This document shows, in pieces, positions 1 to 12,806 of a stretch of DNA of 64,000 nucleotides. This DNA comes from Corylus avellana (lineage: Eukaryota > Streptophyta > Magnoliopsida > Fagales > Betulaceae). Below the pieces are notes generated by a model. The model did no database searches. It was not told the origin of the DNA and saw nothing but the letters and a program-made list of their open reading frames with translations. The position numbers and the translations under genes were made by a program. The stretch covers positions 32,382,060-32,446,059 of the forward strand of contig NC_081541.1 in NCBI RefSeq assembly GCF_901000735.1. Reading direction: 5' to 3'. Position 1 is the first letter of the stretch. Every line of letters starts with the position of its first letter.

Positions 1-1384
1 CAAACCCTAATTCTTCTAACACTCCCCTTCAAGCTGGAGCATATACATCATATGAATTCAGCTTGGAAGATACACGCAAACGAAAAACAACTATAAAAAC
101 ATACTCTAACACTCTCCCTCAAGTTGGAACAACTTGGAGTATACAATACAAACAATAAGATAATTAAATAAAACTTCAACGCCGGTCGAAAACTCGTCGG
201 AAACTTGAACAACCAAGATTTGATCGGATCTCGCTGCTAAACACCAAGGCCGATCGGATACATCGATCACTAACAACATTGGATCAGTTCTCGTCGAACA
301 ATCCAAGGCTGGTCGAATACAACGATCTTTGGGATTGGTTCTCGCTGTAAAACTCCAAGGCTGGTCGGATACATCGATCACAACATTGGATCGGTTCTTG
401 CTGGAGAATCCAAGGCCGGTTGGATACATCGATCACCAACAACCAACAACAAATACATGATTAACCAACAAGTTTTGCTGGAGCATTGCTGCAAAATGCC
501 GAAACTCGTTGGAGATAGACTAAACATGCCGGCAGTACCTAAAACAGAAGCAAAACAGTGAAAAATATAAGGGAAACAGTAACTATAGGCTCGCCGGACC
601 TTCGCCGGAGCTCACTGGAACTTGCCGGAGCATACAGAACATTCTGGCCACTTCAAAAACAGCAACTAAAGCATCAAACGATTACCACAGATCAACGTTT
701 CAACAACAAAAACATCAAATGGCCGGATTTTTTTTTTTTTCCCGATGGCCGCAGTAACTTTGCTAGCCACCACAGACCACTCCGGCCACCACAAACAACA
801 CCAACAATCACACCTAGCAACAAGAACTCGCACCCAAGTAGCAACGACACTGCTGGTTTTTTTTTTTTTTTTTCATTGGAGGTGTTCCCGTCACCATAAA
901 ACAAAATAAAACAACTCTACGAAGGCACAGCCTGTGTGGGCTTACGGGCAAGTGCTGTCGCCAACAAGAGAAAAACAAAGACTAGCCCAGAATCGAAACA
1001 AACTTTGATACCATATTAAATTACTAGTTATCCCAAAAGCTTAAGCTGATAGGAAAAGACAAATTTAATTACTTAATCAAAACTTTAATACTTTCCTTCA
1101 CGTGTGAGCTCAAACTCCCTTTTAATAGGTGATACCCAACACATGAAATATTTAATTTAAATGGGAATGATTTAATGAAGTCAAGGTTCGATCCCAGACC
1201 TTTTGGCTCTGATATCATGTTAAAGTTTGTATAAACAGTTTAGACGCAAAAGGCGAGAGCTATTATATTATTCAACAACGTATTCAACTTAATACAAGCA
1301 TCCTATTATATAGGATTAGGAAAATACCATAAAAACTAAACTATTCCTAAAACCCTAATGACTCAAACCCTAACTCCTCTAACA
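1..1384 (-). mobile_element. Non-autonomous LTR retrotransposon, minus strand, cut by the window edge
   Basis: A 167-bp LTR at 1218-1384 begins TGTTAAAG and ends CTAACA. Next to it, on the minus strand, is a primer-binding-like site (TGATATCAGAGCC, 1205-1217), resembling the initiator-Met tRNA site of plant Copia elements. The first 21 bases repeat the end of the same LTR and are followed by a pyrimidine run (22-35) that reads as a polypurine tract on the minus strand. The interior of about 1.2 kb has no gag or pol reading frame, only short frames in low-complexity DNA. It is therefore a TRIM/LARD-like passenger or a deletion derivative. The second LTR is outside the window. Confidence 0.6.
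215..455. repeat. Imperfect tandem repeat, unit about 60 bp
   Basis: Four degenerate units share the pattern 'tctcgctg...ccaaggc(c/t)ggtcggatac' followed by 'atcgatcac'. They lie inside the LTR element described above. Open frames here come from the repeat and show no protein similarity that I recognise. Confidence 0.5.
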
Positions 1385-1579
1385 CATTATTGGAAATCAA
1401 AAGCTACAGTGATTCTAATTGGAAGTTGTATCAAAAAATGCCATTGCTATATGGAAATTCAAAGCACAAAAGCTTTATTTATTTGTTTTTTCACAGTGAC
1501 TCTGAATTAATAGAGTTATTTATACATTCAAACTAAACAGAAATTTCTCGATCAGTTTAACACAACAACAACAAAATTC

Positions 1580-4500
1580 CTATAAACTTGCAAAGAGAAA
1601 TTCGTTATTCATTGCAAATGATTTGGAAAAGGGAGGCCGCCTCATCATGCTGGCTTGTTCAAAAGCATAAGCTACCTCAATCAGCTTTGGTTCTGCACCC
1701 TTTAGGCCTCCAAAACAGATTCCAAATGGCATTCCATCACTGTCATAACCAGCGGGGACTGTGATTCCCGGGTGGCCTCCTATTGCCAGCAGTGCAATGG
1801 CACCCGTACCTGGTGTCACCATCGCATCCAATTCATTTTCCATCATCAGTTTCTCAAATCCGTTTCGCGACAGGTTTTCCATCAATTCAACTGCCTGCCT
1901 TTCTTTCTCTCCAAAACCACTTGTCTTCTCTGATGCAATAAAAGTGCCCTGACCATACTCTGCAGTCTTCTCCTGCATTAAACAAAATAATAAGAAAGAA
2001 CATGAAAACTAATACAATCTTTTTCCAACAATGATACCGATATATCACATGCAACCCAATCGATCTCCTAGTCAACTTCATTGAATTAAATGCAATATGA
2101 GAATCATCTGCTCACCAATTCAGGGTTGTTTTGGTTGAAGGCAATAATGTCAGCAAGTGACCGCACCGGAGAAGAGATAAGCTCTTTCAGGTAATCATTT
2201 AAGGTCACCTTGAATTCGGCCAGCATTGCAGTCAATTCCCCACTTCGTGCGGGATTTAGAATTACACTAACATTTGCTATCTCAAGATTGTCCACTATAG
2301 TTGCACCTCTTTGTCTAGAATGTTAAGGAGAGAATCCACAAGACATGAGTACATATTTAAAAGCCTTTTTTTAAAACTTAGGAAACACAAAGAATTACTG
2401 GATTTGAACAATTATTTTTTACCTCATTGTGTTCAAATGACGCTCAAAGGCTTGAATGACAGAGGATTTATTTAAGGAGCTCACAAATGGATTCCTAACA
2501 ACCCCCAATCTCTTTCCATTGAGCCCATCTGGGTTGAGAAATTGTTTATAACCACCTACAGGCATGAATTTGGCCGCTTCTTTTGTTGCTTCATAGTCTC
2601 GAGGATCAAAACCCACAATTACATCAAGCACATATACTGCATCGGATACTGTCCTGCTTATGGTCCTATGATTTCATTGGGACAAGAAATAATCATTACA
2701 GCACAATCTAGATATTATGTGTTTGTGTGTGCTTTATGTCAGTGTATGTGCGCAACAGCGTAATGTATACAAAATATGCATGAGAGTAATGTTATATCCA
2801 CCTTTAGATTAGCCCTTGTTAAAAGACCAAAAAAAAAAAAAAAAAAAAATTCAATGGTGAATTGGCAATGCCATGTCAGCATATTGAGATAGTGGTATAA
2901 TATATAGTGAAAGATGTTATTTCGTATTCTCTTGTCCTTCCCAATTGACGTGGCATTGTTAATTCACATTTAAATTAATTTATTTAAAATGGAAAAAAAA
3001 TTTAATAGTGGATTGACAATACCATGTGAGCGAAGAAGGATGAAAGAAGGACAATGAAATACAAAATTGCATTTCTAGATATATATTATAGCATTACTTA
3101 TACATATATGACTATATGAGTGCGAGTGGTTAAGTTTCATATTGTTAGAGTATATCTAATTATCCTATATTATGGTATTTGATTATATTGATTTCAAAGA
3201 TTTGTATTCAACATTTCTCGATATAGTTTTACCATACTTATCTAATTACAATCAAATCTCTGAAATTAATACAATCAAATCACATAATATAGGATAATCA
3301 AATATACTCTTAACACATATCAGCAGTAGTCACAAGTTTGAGTGATTTGATATAAAATTATTGGATGTTCGTTCCGCAGCCCCTTTCTTAGCCTTTGAGT
3401 CAATACGATATTGGAGCAGACCAATTCTTTAACCAATTTCCACTTTTTTCTTATGATTTTCTTAAGCTATATATTGATTTTATCTTACCCATTAAAAAAA
3501 AAAAAAAAAAAAAAAAACTTGGATGGTAAGAACTACAACAGGCTAAAAATATGTTAGCAAGATATGATGTTACCCAACGGTGTCATGGCGGGGCAAAATG
3601 GGAATGACGCCCGCTCGACTAGTGAGTCCAACAGTGGGTTTAAACCCCACAACAGAGTTGTGATCGGCAGGACAAAGGATGGAGCCATGAGTCTCACTCC
3701 CAAGGGACACTGCCACCATGTTTGCTGCCACTGAAATGGCTGATCCGCTGCTCGAACCACATGGATCCCCTGACGGTACGTACGGATTCTGCACATTGTC
3801 CATATTTAACTCAGATTATTTCAATTATTGATTTTCGAGTTATCCATGGCTACCCAAATCACATGCATAAATGAACCTAGAAATTAGGATGGCCAATTTC
3901 AGAGGATGCCAACGAAATGCAATATATCATTCATTCAGTATTTAATAACACTGATAATTGCAATAATTACAAAAATGATTGAGAAAGAAGAGGAAAGTAA
4001 ACGAGATTAGAGTTTACTTCGAGGGTCAGTTAATAATTTGGCAAAACAAAATACTGAAAAGTTCTTAAAAATATAAAAGAAATTATCACAGAGAGAGAGA
4101 TAGCGGGCTGACCGCCGCTTGACCAGCTCTGGCACACCAACCATTGGGAACGTGACCCAACGCACGAAAGGAGTACCACTCAGTGAGACTAGCCTTCCCC
4201 AAAATGACAGCCCCAGCGGTTCTCAACCTCTCCACCACGCCCGCGTCACGAGGCACCACCGAGCCCAGCAGCGCGTACGACCCAGCCGTCGTGTTCAGCT
4301 TGTCCTTCGTGGCTATCGTGTCCTTGAGCAGCACCGGGATGCCGTGCAACTCCCCCAACGACGAACTGTCCCGATTGCTTGTTCTCTCCCAGTCAGCCTC
4401 GTCCGCTTGATCCCGCGCGTCTGGATTGACCTCCACTACGCTGTGAAGCAGGGGATTCAACGTCTCGATCCTGTCCAAGTAGAAGTCAACCAATTGTCTT

Positions 4501-4664
4501 GATGTGAGCTTGTCTTCGGTGAAGGCCCGTCGGATCTCCTCGATGGTCGCTTCTTGGATCGTGAAATCCTCCCCGTAGATTGTGCTGAAGAGGAATATAC
4601 TGGCGATGATCAGCACCGAGATCAACGGCGGAAAGAGAAAAGAGCCTGGATACTTGGTTGGCAT
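1580..4664 (-). CDS. Amidase A: secreted amidase-signature hydrolase, five exons, intact
   Basis: Predicted 533-residue amidase-signature enzyme, expected to hydrolyse C-N amide bonds; the natural substrate of this plant branch is unknown to me. Exons on the minus strand: 4664-4113, 3788-3574, 2665-2423, 2314-2116 and 1972-1580, all with GT-AG borders and a continuous frame. Residues 1-31 form a hydrophobic signal peptide, pointing to the secretory route. The Ser-cisSer-Lys triad should be K114 (HGIPVLLKD), S196 (CGSSSG) and S220 (GSILCPA). The residue two before the nucleophile is His (ETHGS), while every paralogue here has Asp. The C-terminal VPAGYDSDGMPFG region is typical. Exon 4 begins at the upstream AG, giving RQRGAT and keeping the frame. 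A MITE sits in intron 2 and a fold-back element in the promoter. The family call is secure; the substrate is not. Confidence 0.9.
3143..3315. mobile_element. Small palindromic MITE in intron 2 of amidase A
   Basis: The 173-bp element begins TGTTAGAG and ends CTCTTAACA. Its two halves are inverted copies with a few mismatches, so nearly the whole element folds into a hairpin. The 5-bp direct repeat CATAT flanks it (3138-3142 and 3316-3320). The superfamily is not clear from the ends. Confidence 0.65.
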
Positions 4665-4773
4665 TTTTTTTTTTTTTTTTCCTATTGTTTTGTTTTGTTT
4701 CCCAATTTTCCGCGCTCAAAAATCAAATGAGAAACATAAATGCACTCATACCAACAATATAGAATGGATCCCC

Positions 4774-5373
4774 GATCCGGATCCCCTCCAAATTCAGGAG
4801 AAAATTGGAGATTCTCATTTTTAACCCTCACATCACGCCACATGTCTCACTTAAAATATCAATTAATTTCTAAAAAGAAGTAATAATAATAATAAAAAAT
4901 TAAAAATTAAATAAAAAAATGAAAAGAAAATTTTAAAAAAAATTGGGGTGGCTAGCACCCTAGTCTAGGGGTGGCTTCGGCTACCTAGACCAGTCGAAGC
5001 CACCCCATGGCTCTTGAGGGTGGCCGGGGGCCAAACAAATTTCAAATTTTCTTTTTATTTGGCCCTTGAGGGTAGCCGAACCACCCCCAAGGGCCATGGG
5101 GGTGAGCTGGGTGGCCAATGGGAGTGGCCAAATGGCCAAATAAAAAATTGAAATTTTTTTGGCCCTGGGGGGTAGATTGCCACCCCATTTTTTTTTATTT
5201 GATTTTAATTTATTATTATTATTATTATTTTTATTTAAAAATTAATTAATATTTTATTATTTAATTTAAGTGGGACACGTGGCGTGATGTGGACTGTTGG
5301 ATACAAATTGAGGGCTAAGATTCACAGTTGGAGAATCTCCAATTTTCCCCTCAATTGGAGGGGATCCTGATCC
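4774..5373. mobile_element. Long-TIR fold-back element in the promoter of amidase A
   Basis: An approximately 600-bp element whose outer 80 or so bases are inverted repeats: GGATCCCCTCC at 4779, mirrored by GGAGGGGATCC ending at 5367. AT-rich shoulders enclose a GC-rich core made of 'ggccaccccaa'-type words in both orientations. The equivalent site upstream of fragment D (near 19195) has the flanks joined without the element. It lies about 110 bp upstream of the amidase A start codon. Structure and core resemble the element in intron 1 of E and H. Exact ends and target duplication are uncertain. Confidence 0.7.
5275..5283. promoter_or_regulatory. ABRE/G-box-like motif carried by the fold-back element
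   Basis: ACACGTGGC lies 611 bp upstream of the amidase A start, within the right inverted repeat of the element. It matches the ABA-response core (ACGTGGC) bound by plant bZIP factors. Only the motif is seen; activity is inferred. Confidence 0.35.
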
Positions 5374-5715
5374 ATGTATTGCGTGCACACCGTGCAAAAG
5401 CCCTAATCTAGCATTTAGTTGTTAGTTTGAACAATTTAGATGGTTACAACACATAAAATAGTGGAAAAAGCGTAGCTCGTAGCCTTATACAATTCACTAG
5501 TCATTAGGGTGGCTCAATCGAGAAATGTTATGGATCAATAAGTTCCTTATATTTGGCTCATATTCCCTTACAATCAATTATTGAATTTGTTCACTTATGT
5601 AAATCTTATATAAGTCAATAGTAGACCCCACAAATCCAATGGTTGAGTGTAAGGGAATATAGGCGAAATATGAAGAACTTATTGATTTCTAGCATTTCTC
5701 GATCTAACCAAATTA

Positions 5716-6207
5716 GGATCCTTTACAATTTTTTTTAAAATTGTAAATTCTCAAATTATGCAATTTTGATCGTTTTTAAGCATCGAAACGCTTGAAAATG
5801 TCACCTATTATTTTTTATTTTTTGACATGTTCGCATAAGAGGGTGGAAAAGATTTGAACTAGTGACCTCCGCTTCATTTGGCGTAGTCCTGGCTGATTGA
5901 GTTACCTCTTGGAAAAATGTCACCTATTACAAATGTGATATATTTCAGTTGAGAGTATATTATATTTTTATCACGTTCTTGCTCTTTATGTTGTAAAAAA
6001 GATTTAACCTAAAACTTGTCTTTTGATTTTATGAAGAATAAACTGTCTACAAACATAAAGAGGAACCTTTTTAGAGGATTTTTTTTTTTTTTTTTTTTGG
6101 GTTAGCACGATAATATGCCACATTTTTAATAGGTAGCGGTTTTCAAGCGTTTTGATACCTAAAAACAACCTAAATCGCGTAATTTGTGTAAATAAATTGT
6201 AAGGATC
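5716..6207. mobile_element. Long-TIR palindromic element, copy 1, with a nested SINE
   Basis: Left and right halves are imperfect inverted copies. Both contain, going inward, a run like 'ttgtaa', 'gcatcgaaacgcttgaaaa' or its mirror, and 'cctattaaaaatgtg'. Related copies are at 19352-19727 and 45487-45877. Copy 1 is interrupted by a SINE at 5811-5912. No protein is encoded. Confidence 0.6.
5811..5912 (-). mobile_element. tRNA-derived SINE, copy 1, with target-site duplication
   Basis: On the minus strand it reads GAGGTAACTCAATCAGCCAG (A-box region), then GGTCACTAGTTCAAATC (B-box-like) and a short A-rich tail. It is flanked by a direct repeat of about 16 bp, AAAATGTCACCTATTA (5795-5810 and 5914-5929). 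The same site in the tandem copy at about 19435 has no SINE. Two more copies are at 32852-32954 and 48427-48548. Confidence 0.75.
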
Positions 6208-6375
6208 AAAGCCACCTAAAAGACCAACTTTAGGGTTAGCCAAATTAGTCATACAATTCCTCTTGCTTAATGCTCTTGAACTGATAATCTCTCAACTGTA
6301 AGTGGATCCAAACAAAACCTACGAGAAAACCTTAGTCTACTTTTTGTTACAATGACACCAAAAATGTAAAACCTC

Positions 6376-9300
6376 TTATACAATCACAGGGAGGGGTTCT
6401 TTAATCAATTCTTCCATTGACAGCGACGGAGGAGGCCTCCGCGCCATTGTGGCTTGTTCAAAAGCGTAAGCAATCTCAATCAACTTTGGTTCGGTACCCT
6501 TTAACCCACCAAACAAGATCCCAAACGGCATTCCGTCGCTTTCATACCCGGCGGGAACAGTGATTGCCGGGTAACCTCCAATCGCTAGCACTGTGGAAGC
6601 GTCTGAGCCGAGTGTCACCATTGCGTCCAATTTATTGTCTTTCATCAATTTCTCGAAGCCATATTTTGACAAGTATTCCATCATCTCGATTGCCTTTATC
6701 TCTTCCTCCCCAATCCCAGTTGTCATCTCCGATGCCAGGAACTCATCCTGCCCGTACTCTTTCATCATTTCCTGCAATGGGCAATGCTGAATTATGTCCA
6801 ACCAAAAAAACATTGACAGAAATTTCCAAGCAACAAGATATCAAATGATTGCAAAACAAGGGTCTTCGAGTTTCTTTGTATAATGACTTTGAGGTTCTAT
6901 ATGAACTATGAACTTACCAGGACAGTGTTATTCAGGTTGAAGGCAATGATGTCTGAGAGTGACTTCACGGTAGAGTTGATGAGTTCTTCGAGGTAATCAT
7001 TAATGGAGAGCTTGAACTCAGCCAGCAGTGCAATTAGCTCGCCACTTTGAGAGGGATCCATAATTATATCAATATCTGCTATTTCCAGATTATCCAAAAT
7101 GGTTGCACCCCTTTGCCTTGATATGCACAGAAATAAAAAAACAGGAAGTATGAGGACTTATTTAAGTAAGTTTTTTTTTCAAGCTACTGAATCAAAGTAC
7201 CTTAACACATTGAGATGATGCTCGAAGGCCAGAATGGCAGTGGATCCATTATAAGAGTCTGAAAATGGATTCCTCACAACACCCAATCTCTTTCCTTTGA
7301 GACCATCTTGATTAAGAAATTGTCTATAACCACCTGCAGGTATGAACTTAGCTGCTGCCTTTGTTGCTTCATAATCCCTCGAATCAAAGCCCACAATTGC
7401 ATCGAGCAAATAAACTGCATCCGTTACTGTTCTGCAGATGGGCCTGTTATTTCATCACAATCAAAATTCGTGAGTTTAACATCTGCCCAAAATAAGCATC
7501 CACATTTTTGCATGCTTTTGTTTACTGCTGCCCAAAATATAACCATAAAAGGTTACTTCTGCATATGGTGTGGGCAAAAAGGGTAGGTGAGGAGTAGGTC
7601 CTGTAATCGAATCACTGGGCAATGTTGGTTACTATTTGATGCAACTAGAACTCTGATGCGACTGAGATTAAGCTATGGTTAAAACCACATGTGGGAGCGA
7701 TAGTGGCCCCTTAACATTTAGGCAGACATTGGTTCTCCAACGGATATGAGTTATTATGGTCACATCCAAGTAGAGTCTCCACGACTAGTCCACTTCCCTC
7801 TTACCCTTTTGCATAGAAAAAGAAAAAATTGTCACCTAGTATACCACACTATAAGCCCTTCAGAGGCGGCCTTCTTCTAACTATTAAACCGGCCCAAACC
7901 AGCCTATTTTCGGCACAACCCTAAGACAATTCACAGACAATGAAATCTGGAAGAATTGACCTGACCCAGTTTGATTTAGAGAAATGAGCACACATGACAT
8001 AAACAGAAGCTGCATCTATTATATCTTAGCCCTTGCCTCCTAGACTACTGACATAAAGTGTATACCTCAAATCTCTCCTTCAACCAACTATGCACAGGAA
8101 ACAATCCTTAAAGGAGAAGGAATCTGGATCATTTGGGGTTACAAATGCTTTTTCTTCCTCTATTTACTTTACACTGATATAAGTATCAAAGTGACCCTGC
8201 TGGACCCAAATGGCACACTTTGAGCTTACTTCCCTTTTGTGTAGCAGGAATTCTTAGTTAAGAGTTTGGTGTACGATCAACTAGTTCTTCACCATCCACT
8301 AAATACAGAATGGGCATATACTGATATACAAAGTTATGTCAAGCTAGAAAACATTGTGGTATCAAATATTAATATGAGGGCTAGGAAAGCAAATGTTTAT
8401 GAAAATGTTAAAAGCAGAGTGGTTTACCCAATTGAGTCCTGACGGGGCGAGATTGGGATGACGCCTGCTCGGCTGGTGAGACCAACAGTGGGTTTGAGCC
8501 CTACGACCGAATTATGATCAGCTGGGCAGATGATAGAGCCATCGGTTTCAGTTCCCAGTGACACTGATACCATGTTTGCAGCCACTGATATTGCAGGTCC
8601 ACTGCTTGACCCACATGGGTCCCCCGATTCCACATAAGGATTCTGCATGTTCCCAAAACATGTATGATTAAACACATCGTGCAAGTCTAATGCACCCTTT
8701 TGAAAGAAAATAAAAAAAATAAAAAAAATAAAAACGATTTTTGGAAATTTTACACCAAAGAAACCATTTTTTGTGTAATTAGCTTCATCTAAATTATTAG
8801 ACGTTCTTAACACGTGAGAAATACAATTTTTTTTTTTTTTTGTTAATACTATTAAAATAACAAGTGAAAATCACATATAATTTTTTTTTAAAGAAAAATG
8901 CTTCTTATATGTTAAGGAATATTATTATACTACAAACCAATTTATAACTAATTTTTTTTCCCAAACAAGTGGGCTGTCGAAACCTCTCACAGTTACTAAA
9001 ATCTCCTACAATCCGGATAGGGATTGTATGGCAACCTAAATCCATATGAATTGGATGTACATTTGAGAAGCTTAAAAATGTGTTTAACAATAAAAGATCC
9101 ATTTGAAAAAAATAATAAATAAAATATTCGTTTGGTAAAAAAAATTAAAAACACTTTTAAAGGTCTAAAAAGCCTAAAAATAGTAAAAACACACTTTGAC
9201 AAAAGTTTAAAAATGAAATTTTTGCCAATTTTTTTTTTTTTTTTACTTAAAAACTCTATTTTTCAAACGCAATTTCAAACAAAATCTTTTAACTGCTCAA

Positions 9301-10119
9301 GTTGAAATCCTCTCAAACTTTTTTAAATATGAGCTCTCCATCACATTTACTGGTCCAAATAAATTCAGAAGTTTGTTACTGATAGATAAATAATTGTAGA
9401 CTTCATTTACTTGGATTGTTAAAGGTAATCGAGCGCTCAAATTTTAAAATATAAAATTCTCTTATTTTAAAAAATTGAGGGATCCGAACTCTAGCCCAAA
9501 CAAAAACCGAAGATAAACAAATATATAAAACAAAGATAACTCATCCACTTGCTGAAAAAGAAATACCGACCACGCCTTGTCCGCCACGAGCACACCAGCC
9601 ATTAGGAATCGTTGTCGACCGAACACCGTACCACTCGGAGAGAGTGGCTTTTCCCAAGATCACAGCCCCAGTCCTTCTCAACCGCTCGACCACGCCGGAG
9701 TCCCTAGGTACCTTCGATCCCAGCAGCGCGTACGATCCACACGTGGTGTTTAGCGCGTCCTCAGTGGCTATACTGTCCTTGAGCAGCACCGGGATGCCAT
9801 GAAGCTCTCCTGAGCACCGACGGCCCTGAGTGGCCGCCGCCTCCCTCTCGCGGTCGGCCCGGTCCGCTTGATCCCGCGCGTCTGGATTCACTTCCAGCAC
9901 GCCGCGAAGCAGGGGATTCAAGCTCGCGATCTGGCCGAGGTACAAGTCAACTAATTCTCTCGACGTGAGTTCGTTTGCGGTAAAGGCGCGTTGGATGTCG
10001 TCGATGGTGGCTTCGGTGATGGTGAATTGCGAGCCGTCGATTGCGTTGACGAAGCCGGAGAGAACTAATAGAGAGATCAACGGTGAGGAAAGGAGAGACG
10101 CTCTATGGTTGATCCGCAT
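6376..10119 (-). CDS. Amidase B: secreted amidase-signature hydrolase, five exons, intact
   Basis: Predicted 533-residue protein of the At4g34880-like amidase group. Exons on the minus strand: 10119-9571, 8642-8428, 7443-7201, 7116-6918 and 6771-6376, with GT-AG borders throughout. I start at the ATG at 10119; an in-frame GTG lies four codons upstream, where paralogue E has ATG. A hydrophobic signal peptide covers about residues 8-29. Triad: K114 (GIPVLLKD), S195 (CGSSSG), S219 (ETDGSIICPA). The motif reads GSSSGP, not GSSSGS as in the paralogues; that position is loose in the family pattern. The C-terminus is the longest of the B-type genes (ends EPLPVIV). Its 3' end lies 1.7 kb from the start of A on the same strand. 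It looks functional. Confidence 0.9.
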
Positions 10120-10377
10120 TTTCACTTCCACGGCGTTCGTTGAAAGTGATATCTGTCTGATTCTTGTTCTTGAAATTTTAGCATTTACTAATGCAAGGGG
10201 GCCAATCAGATTTTATTACAGAATCAAAGTCAACCTGGGCTGCTGTTGTGAGTGACTTGAATAAATCAAGTCTTGGATGTGGGGCCCGGCCACTTGTTTT
10301 CTTAAGTCCAATTGTTTTTGGAATTGAAGCTTTCAGTCTCCATTTACGAACTGGTTTTGAAGTCCAGCACCAACTCT

Positions 10378-10635
10378 GGCTGTGTTTGGCAATGGAATGA
10401 AAAAAGAAAGTGGAATGATCCTGTAGTAGATTTGATGGATATGAAAGAAAAAATTAAGAATGTTTTGTATAAAAAAGTGAAAAAATTTGTTTTATAACAA
10501 TTTTTTTTATTTGAATCGTAATAAAAAATGATTGATATGATGTAAAAAGTAAAAATATTAGAATTAAATTTAAGATTTTTTTATTTTTTTTTATTTTTGA
10601 GTTCGGTCCAATCCAGCCCTTTGCCAAACATAGCC
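10378..10635. mobile_element. MITE nested in the left LTR of the Tork-like element
   Basis: Terminal inverted repeats are GGCTGTGTTTGGCAA and TTGCCAAACATAGCC, and the 3-bp repeat TCT flanks them. The right LTR (near 13020) lacks it, which gives an exact empty site and shows that it arrived after the retrotransposon. Ends and 3-bp duplication fit a PIF/Harbinger-like MITE, but TCT is not the usual TWA target. Confidence 0.75.
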
Positions 10636-11127
10636 TCTTATTTGAATCCTTGTTGGAGAAGGATTGCAACTCCTTTGTCCAAACTCCGACTTCAAACATC
10701 TATAAAAGGGACATAGCTTCAGCCTTTGAAGTCCAGCACAATAATGAAGAAATCTATGCCATCTCGCTTACCTTTCTCACTTTGGTGTGCCAGCAGGCAC
10801 TTAGAGAATAAGAGAGTTTTTTTTTGGTTGTTGTTCTCTCTTTTGGTAATTTTCTCTTTTGTGTGAAAGTGAGATTTTGGTATATTGGAGCTTTGGGCTT
10901 TGAGTGGTTTTTCTCCTTACTCTTTTGTACTCCATCTTTTGATAGTGAATTTCCTCAGGGTCGTCTCCGCCAATGGATGTAGGCTTGTTAAGCCGAACTA
11001 CTTAAATCCTGGTGTCGTGTATGATTGATCTATTTTCTATTATGTTCTTTCCTGCTTCTTTGAGATCATGTATTTTAATTATGTGCACAACAAGTGGCAT
11101 CAAAACCTAGGTTCTTTATTTTGCAAG

Positions 11128-12338
11128 ATGGCTTCTGTAAAATTTGAAGTAGAAAAATTTAATGGTCAGAATAGTTTCATTCTTTGGCGTATCAAGATGC
11201 GTGCTTTATTGCGACAACAAGGCTTGGCAAAGATTTTGGATGACAAGATGCCATCAACATCATTAAAGAAGGAAATTGCGGAACTTGAAGAGAAAGCCCA
11301 TAGCTAAATTTTATTGTCTCTTTCGGATGGAGTTTTGAGAGAAGTTGTCGATAAAGAAACTGCCGCTGAACTTTGGAAAAAGTTAGAAAGTTTGTACATG
11401 AAGAAGTCTCTCACCAACCGTTTATTTCCGAAGCAACGGTTATATACCCTCAGGATGTAGGAAGGTATGCCTCTTTGTGATCATCTTGATGAATTTAATA
11501 AAATTCTTATGGATTTGAAAAATATTGATATCAAAGTTGATGATGAGGATCAAGCCTGATTTTGTTATGCTCACTACCTGAGTTCTTTGATAATTTCATT
11601 AATTCAATGTTGTACGATAGAGATATCATCTCCTTAGTTGATGTTAAATCTGCTTTGAATTCTATGGAGTTGAGGACAAGATTGAATGGGAAAGGCAGTG
11701 GCAATCAGGCTGATGGTTTATTTGTTAGGAGTCGCTCGGAAAATTCCTCTAATTTTAGAGGTTGATCTAGTGAGAGAGACTCAGATAGAAGAGGCCAATT
11801 GCAGTCCAACTCGAAGAACAGAGTTAAGTGTTACTATTGCAAAAAGTATGGGCATTATAAATCCGAGTGTCCGAAGTTGAGAAATAAAGAGGAAGTTGAT
11901 AAGGCAAGTTCCTTTTTTATGGCTGGTGTTGTCGAAGAAAATTATGAGGATATAGAGTTTGCTCTTGCAGTTTTCATTTATGATGATCGTTTTTACGACA
12001 AGTGGGTACTTGATACTGCATGTACTTTTCATATGTCCCCTAAAAGGGATTGGTTTATTACCTACGAGTCAATCAATGGTGGTTTAGTCATGATAGGAAA
12101 CAATGTTCCTTACAAGATTGTTGGTAGTGGTACAGTCAGAATATGGATGCATGACGGGACTGTTAGGACTTTGAAGAATGTTCGACACGTACCAGATTTG
12201 AAGAAAAATCTTATTTCTTTGGACACTTTGGACTCCCTTGGATACGAGTATTCCGGTGGAGGTGGAGTCATCCGGGTTAGTAAAGGCTCATTGGTTGTGA
12301 TGGAATGTAACAAGATTGATGGTCTCTACTTTCTTTAA
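11128..12338 (+). pseudogene. Copia gag-protease remnant
   Basis: The Gag start (MASVKFEVEKFNGQN) is typical of Tork/Tnt1-like elements. In-frame stops break it near 11306, 11458 and 11558 and again before the zinc knuckle. The knuckle CYYCKKYGHYKSEC (about 11830-11871) is followed by the protease motif WVLDTACTFHMSP (about 12003), then a GAG-pre-integrase-like segment to the stop at 12336. No integrase follows. This is transposon coding DNA, not a host gene. Confidence 0.8.
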
Positions 12339-12347
12339 GGCAGTGCG

Positions 12348-12806
12348 GTGATAGATTCAACTGATGTGTTTTCTCTAGATAATTTCAGACTATCAGCAGT
12401 GTTAGCACATCATAGTGAGGAGGAGGAGTGTTTTATGTCGCATGTACCTTACTCTAGTGTGTTTGGGAGCAGCATGTATGTTATGGTGCACATTTGTCCA
12501 AATGTTTCACATGCAGTCAGTGTTGTTATTCCTTGTAAGGTTTACTGGCCGGCAGTGAAATGGATACTCCGTTATCTACGCTGTGGTACAGATGTTAGTT
12601 TAGTCTTTGACAAAGACAGTGGTATTGGTTCCAGTGTCATTGGGTATATCAATTCAGATTATGTTAGTGATCTGGTTGTGACACAAGGAGATATCACATT
12701 TGAGAAAATTGCCTCTAAGGAAAATACAGTGGATATGTTGACTATGCCAGTTCTGGTTCTCAAGTTCAAGAGTTGCTTGGACTTGATTGTTGTTTGTACC
12801 TTGTGA
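12348..12806 (+). pseudogene. Copia polyprotein C-terminal remnant (end of RT / RNase H)
   Basis: The frame contains degenerate words of the Copia C-terminal region, such as 'VPYSSVFGSSMYVMV' and 'AVKWILRYLRCGTD', followed by 'INSDYVSDL' where intact elements have a D-A/S-D RNase H motif. It abuts the protease remnant directly, so a deletion of roughly 2.5-3 kb is inferred. Confidence 0.75.

Noticed and set aside
2116..2314. An apparent shared frameshift at the exon 4 acceptor of the C-type amidases (AG moved by one base)
   Set aside because: Another AG six to seven bases upstream gives an in-frame exon of 199 bases in every copy (RQRGA or RQGGA), so the splice site is normal.
11799..12338. 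A zinc-knuckle protein gene
   Set aside because: The CCHC knuckle followed by a Copia protease motif between two LTRs shows that it is retrotransposon gag-pol.
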